DNA from: Novosphingobium sp.
Lineage (GTDB): Bacteria; Pseudomonadota; Alphaproteobacteria; Sphingomonadales; Sphingomonadaceae
Assembly (NCBI GenBank): GCA_027490345.1
Contig: JAIXYF010000426.1
Coordinates: 1-7,144 of the forward strand
Reading direction: 5' to 3'
Length of the DNA: 7,144 nt
The notes under the pieces were generated by a model that was not told the origin of the DNA, ran no database searches, and saw only the letters and a list, made by a program, of their open reading frames with translations. The position numbers and the translations under genes were made by a program. Shown here piece by piece: positions 5,254 through 7,144 of this stretch (position 1 is its first letter; the number at the start of each line of letters is the position of its first letter).

Positions 5254-5649
5254 ATGTTCCGCCCCCTCACCGCTCTTGCCCTCACCCTTGCCGCCGCCGT
5301 CTCGTTCGCCGCGCCTGCCGCCGCCGCTGAACGGCAGACCTTCACCGCCGCTGCGCTGGCCGCAGCACAGGCCAAGGGCCGGCCCATTCTGGTCGAGGTC
5401 AAGGCCTGGTGGTGCCCCGTCTGCGCCTCGCAAGGGCGGACGATCAAAGCGACCACCGCCGGGCTGCAGTACAACAATCTGCTGATCCTCTCGATCAACT
5501 ACGACAAGCAGAAGGCCGAGTGGAAAGCACTGGGCGCGCAGAAGCAATCGACCCTGATCGGCTATAGCGGCGCGCGCGAAGTGGGCCGCGTCGTCTATAC
5601 GACCGACAAGGCCGCCATCAACGGCCTGCTCGCCAAGACGATTGGCTGA
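5254..5649 (+). CDS. Exported thioredoxin-like protein with CPVC active site
   Basis: A 131-residue protein with a Sec signal peptide (residues 1-25, hydrophobic core 5-20, AAPAAAA before Glu26), so it acts in the periplasm. The thioredoxin fold begins around 43: RPILVEVKAWWCPVCASQ has the redox pair Cys54 and Cys57 as C-P-V-C in place of the thioredoxin C-G-P-C. The position that normally holds the conserved cis-proline appears to be Ser99 (KQSTLIGYSG), which may change partner choice. Its stop is 3 bases before the start of ccdA, the classical arrangement in which the membrane protein feeds electrons to a soluble periplasmic thioredoxin (as in split DsbD or SoxW-CcdA systems). Likely role: reduction of oxidised periplasmic thiols during metal or redox stress; the precise target is unknown. 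Confidence 0.85.
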   Translation: MFRPLTALALTLAAAVSFAAPAAAAERQTFTAAALAAAQAKGRPILVEVKAWWCPVCASQGRTIKATTAGLQYNNLLILSINYDKQKAEWKALGAQKQSTLIGYSGAREVGRVVYTTDKAAINGLLAKTIG

Positions 5650-5652
5650 GCC

Positions 5653-6378
5653 ATGGCCGACGTGCTGAGCCCGGTGCTTGCCTATGCGGCAGGCGCGCTG
5701 ACGATCCTTTCGCCTTGCGTCCTGCCGCTGGTGCCCATCGTGCTCGGCAGCGCCGCACAGGCGCATCCGCGCGGGCCGCTTGCACTGGCAGGCGGGTTGG
5801 TCGCCTCGTTCACGCTGACCGGGTTTGCGCTCGCCACGCTGGGCGCAGCATCCGGGTTTGATGGTGATTGGGTCCGCCTCATCGGGGCCGCCTTGCTGAT
5901 CGCGGCGGGCGCTGCATTGCTGGTGCCCGCCGCGCAAGGGCTGCTGACCCGCGCGGCGACCCCGCTGGCCGATTGGGCCAATGCGCGCAAATCCGGGATG
6001 GAGCGCTATGGACTGGCCGGGCAGGCCATGATCGGCGTTTTGCTCGGGCTTGTGTGGAGCCCCTGCGTTGGCCCGACGCTGGGTGCGGCCACGGTGCTCG
6101 CCGCACAGGGCGAAAACCTGGCGATGGTGGCGCTGACGATGGCCGCGTTCGGCCTTGGCATTGCCAGCGTGCTGCTGGTTCTGGCCTTCGCCACCCGCTC
6201 GCTGCTGGCGCAGTGGCGCGGGCGGCTGATGCAGGCGGGCGGAACCGGCAAGCGCGTGCTGGGCGGGCTGCTGGTGGTCGTGGGCGTCCTCATCTTCACC
6301 GGCGGTGACAAGCTGATCGAAGGCGTGCTCGTGTCCGCATCGCCCGATTGGCTGGTGGATCTGACGACCTCGATCTGA
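5653..6378 (+). CDS. ccdA: CcdA/DsbD-type transmembrane electron transporter
   Basis: A 241-residue inner-membrane protein that carries reducing power from cytoplasmic thioredoxin to the periplasm. Two symmetric halves each carry a redox cysteine in the family motif: Cys22 in LTILSPCVLPLVPIVLG, and Cys138 in LVWSPCVGPTLGAA. Six hydrophobic segments are visible (about 8-32, 44-65, 74-94, 122-146, 153-181 and 204-224), as expected for CcdA. It lacks the periplasmic domains of full DsbD, so the upstream thioredoxin-like protein is the likely acceptor; the 3-base gap means the two are co-expressed. The chosen ATG is next to the upstream stop, and the Leu-Ser-Pro-Cys motif falls at the usual distance from it. 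Cytochrome c maturation is the textbook alternative role, but no cyt c or ccm gene is here. Confidence 0.92.
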   Translation: MADVLSPVLAYAAGALTILSPCVLPLVPIVLGSAAQAHPRGPLALAGGLVASFTLTGFALATLGAASGFDGDWVRLIGAALLIAAGAALLVPAAQGLLTRAATPLADWANARKSGMERYGLAGQAMIGVLLGLVWSPCVGPTLGAATVLAAQGENLAMVALTMAAFGLGIASVLLVLAFATRSLLAQWRGRLMQAGGTGKRVLGGLLVVVGVLIFTGGDKLIEGVLVSASPDWLVDLTTSI

Positions 6379-6394
6379 TCGCAGTGCCCTCCTG

Positions 6395-7144
6395 TCAGAA
6401 GCGCGTGCGCAAGGCGATCCGGGTCTGAACATCCACCTGCTCGGCCCGAACTCCGATGCGCGCCCGCGCCGCGCGGTCGCTCCACACGGCCTGCACTTCG
6501 GTCACGAGTTCGCTCGCGCCGGAAAGCGGCTTTGCCCATGCGCCGGTTGCCGCCGCGCCTCGCTCGCGGTTGTTTTCCAGATCGAGGAACGAGCGGTCGT
6601 CGACCGCGAACACGTCGATCCGTCCGGTGAGCGACCCTGAGCGCACAGGCCGCGAGACCAGCACATAGGCTGCACGAAACACTACGTCCGTCATGGCCCG
6701 CCGCGCAGGATCGAGGCCCATGACCGAGCTGCCGACCATGACTTGCGCCAGAATGGTCGTGTCTCCGCGCGTGCGCAGGCTGACCCCGATTGTCGCGAAC
6801 CGGGTTTTCCACGCATATTGGCCTTGGCGCAAAGCGGTGGGATCGCCCCGGTTGGCATAGACCATCGCGCTCAGCTTCAGCGCGCCTGACAGCGCGATTT
6901 CGGCCCTGCCATAGCCGCCGATGCGGCCATCCACTTCGGCCACCGGGCGGGTGCGGGATGCCTGCTCGAAGAAGACGGGCGTGACGGGCGGCAAAGGCAA
7001 CGTCTGTCCGGCGGCGGCGCGCACATCGTGCAAGGCCCACCCGCGAAAGGTGAGCAAGGCGCCGGCGGTATCATTGGCGCCAAAAGCCGCTGCCGTCAGG
7101 CTCACGGGCCGTTCTGCAATCGCGGCGTGCACCGTCAGTTCGGC
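6395..7144 (-). CDS. Outer-membrane beta-barrel (porin-like) protein, C-terminal part
   Basis: The frame is open from the right edge to the stop at 6397-6395, 249 residues without the N-terminus. A GTG at 7132 is internal in my view, since the frame continues upstream through AELT to the window edge. The protein has alternating polar and hydrophobic short strands, glycine-rich turns (for example DGRIGGYGRAEIALSG), and ends in a C-terminal Phe (ALRTRF), the signature recognised by the BAM machinery. The phrase YANRGDPTALRQGQYAWKTRF resembles a porin-like family common in sphingomonads, recalled by pattern and not searched. It converges on ccdA with 16 bases between stops and no visible terminator. 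It is probably a separate unit; whether SigF controls it cannot be judged as its promoter lies outside. Confidence 0.72.
   Translation of the reverse strand, partial: AELTVHAAIAERPVSLTAAAFGANDTAGALLTFRGWALHDVRAAAGQTLPLPPVTPVFFEQASRTRPVAEVDGRIGGYGRAEIALSGALKLSAMVYANRGDPTALRQGQYAWKTRFATIGVSLRTRGDTTILAQVMVGSSVMGLDPARRAMTDVVFRAAYVLVSRPVRSGSLTGRIDVFAVDDRSFLDLENNRERGAAATGAWAKPLSGASELVTEVQAVWSDRAARARIGVRAEQVDVQTRIALRTRF

Noticed and set aside
5149..6432. Leftward open frame of 427 codons
   Set aside because: It is antisense to the thioredoxin and ccdA genes, which have clear CXXC and LSPC motifs; its composition (Gly, Arg, Gln, His) is that of a shadow frame.
1..7144. Insertion sequences, CRISPR arrays, tRNA or rRNA genes
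   Set aside because: No transposase motifs, regularly spaced repeats or cloverleaf-like sequences were seen, and composition is even across the gene blocks.

Overview
The window is high-GC DNA with tightly packed, overlapping genes from an alphaproteobacterium. The order Sphingomonadales is the best guess, because of the sphingomonad-like outer-membrane barrel protein at the right edge and the ECF16-type SigF/NrsF pair. The taxonomic call is inference; no rRNA or housekeeping marker is present.

Layout: (1) At 1-41 the first codons of a leftward gene leave the window; its promoter, ribosome site and a FadR-like palindrome lie at 46-108. (2) 109-363 holds no gene I can support, only inverted repeats and a second copy of an 11-base motif. 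(3) A leftward two-gene operon follows: an ECF sigma factor of the SigF type (1532-1002) and its DUF1109/NrsF membrane anti-sigma factor (1005-364), overlapping by 4 bases. (4) A rightward operon of four overlapping genes (1654-5195) encodes a ferritin-like di-iron protein, a KAS III (FabH-like) condensing enzyme, an ABC ATPase and an ABC-2 permease. (5) A second rightward unit (5254-6378) encodes a secreted thioredoxin-like protein and a CcdA-type electron transporter. (6) On the opposite strand, converging on ccdA, is the C-terminal part of an outer-membrane barrel protein that runs off the right edge.

The main observation is regulatory. The motif GTAACC-N16-CGAA, the SigF promoter consensus I recall from Caulobacter, occurs three times with identical elements and spacing: leftward before sigF, rightward before the di-iron operon (the two -35 elements face each other 11 bases apart), and again directly after the permease stop codon, before the thioredoxin gene. 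The window therefore reads as one SigF regulon island: autoregulated sigma/anti-sigma, a putative small-molecule (fatty-acyl-derived) synthesis and export operon, and a periplasmic thiol-reducing pair.

Working model (inference): metal or redox stress is sensed by the two cysteines of NrsF and SigF is released. SigF then switches on production and export of an unknown KAS III/di-iron product together with delivery of electrons to periplasmic thiols, which could also reset NrsF. I know of no described pathway with this gene set; homologue neighbourhood searches are needed to say whether it is new.
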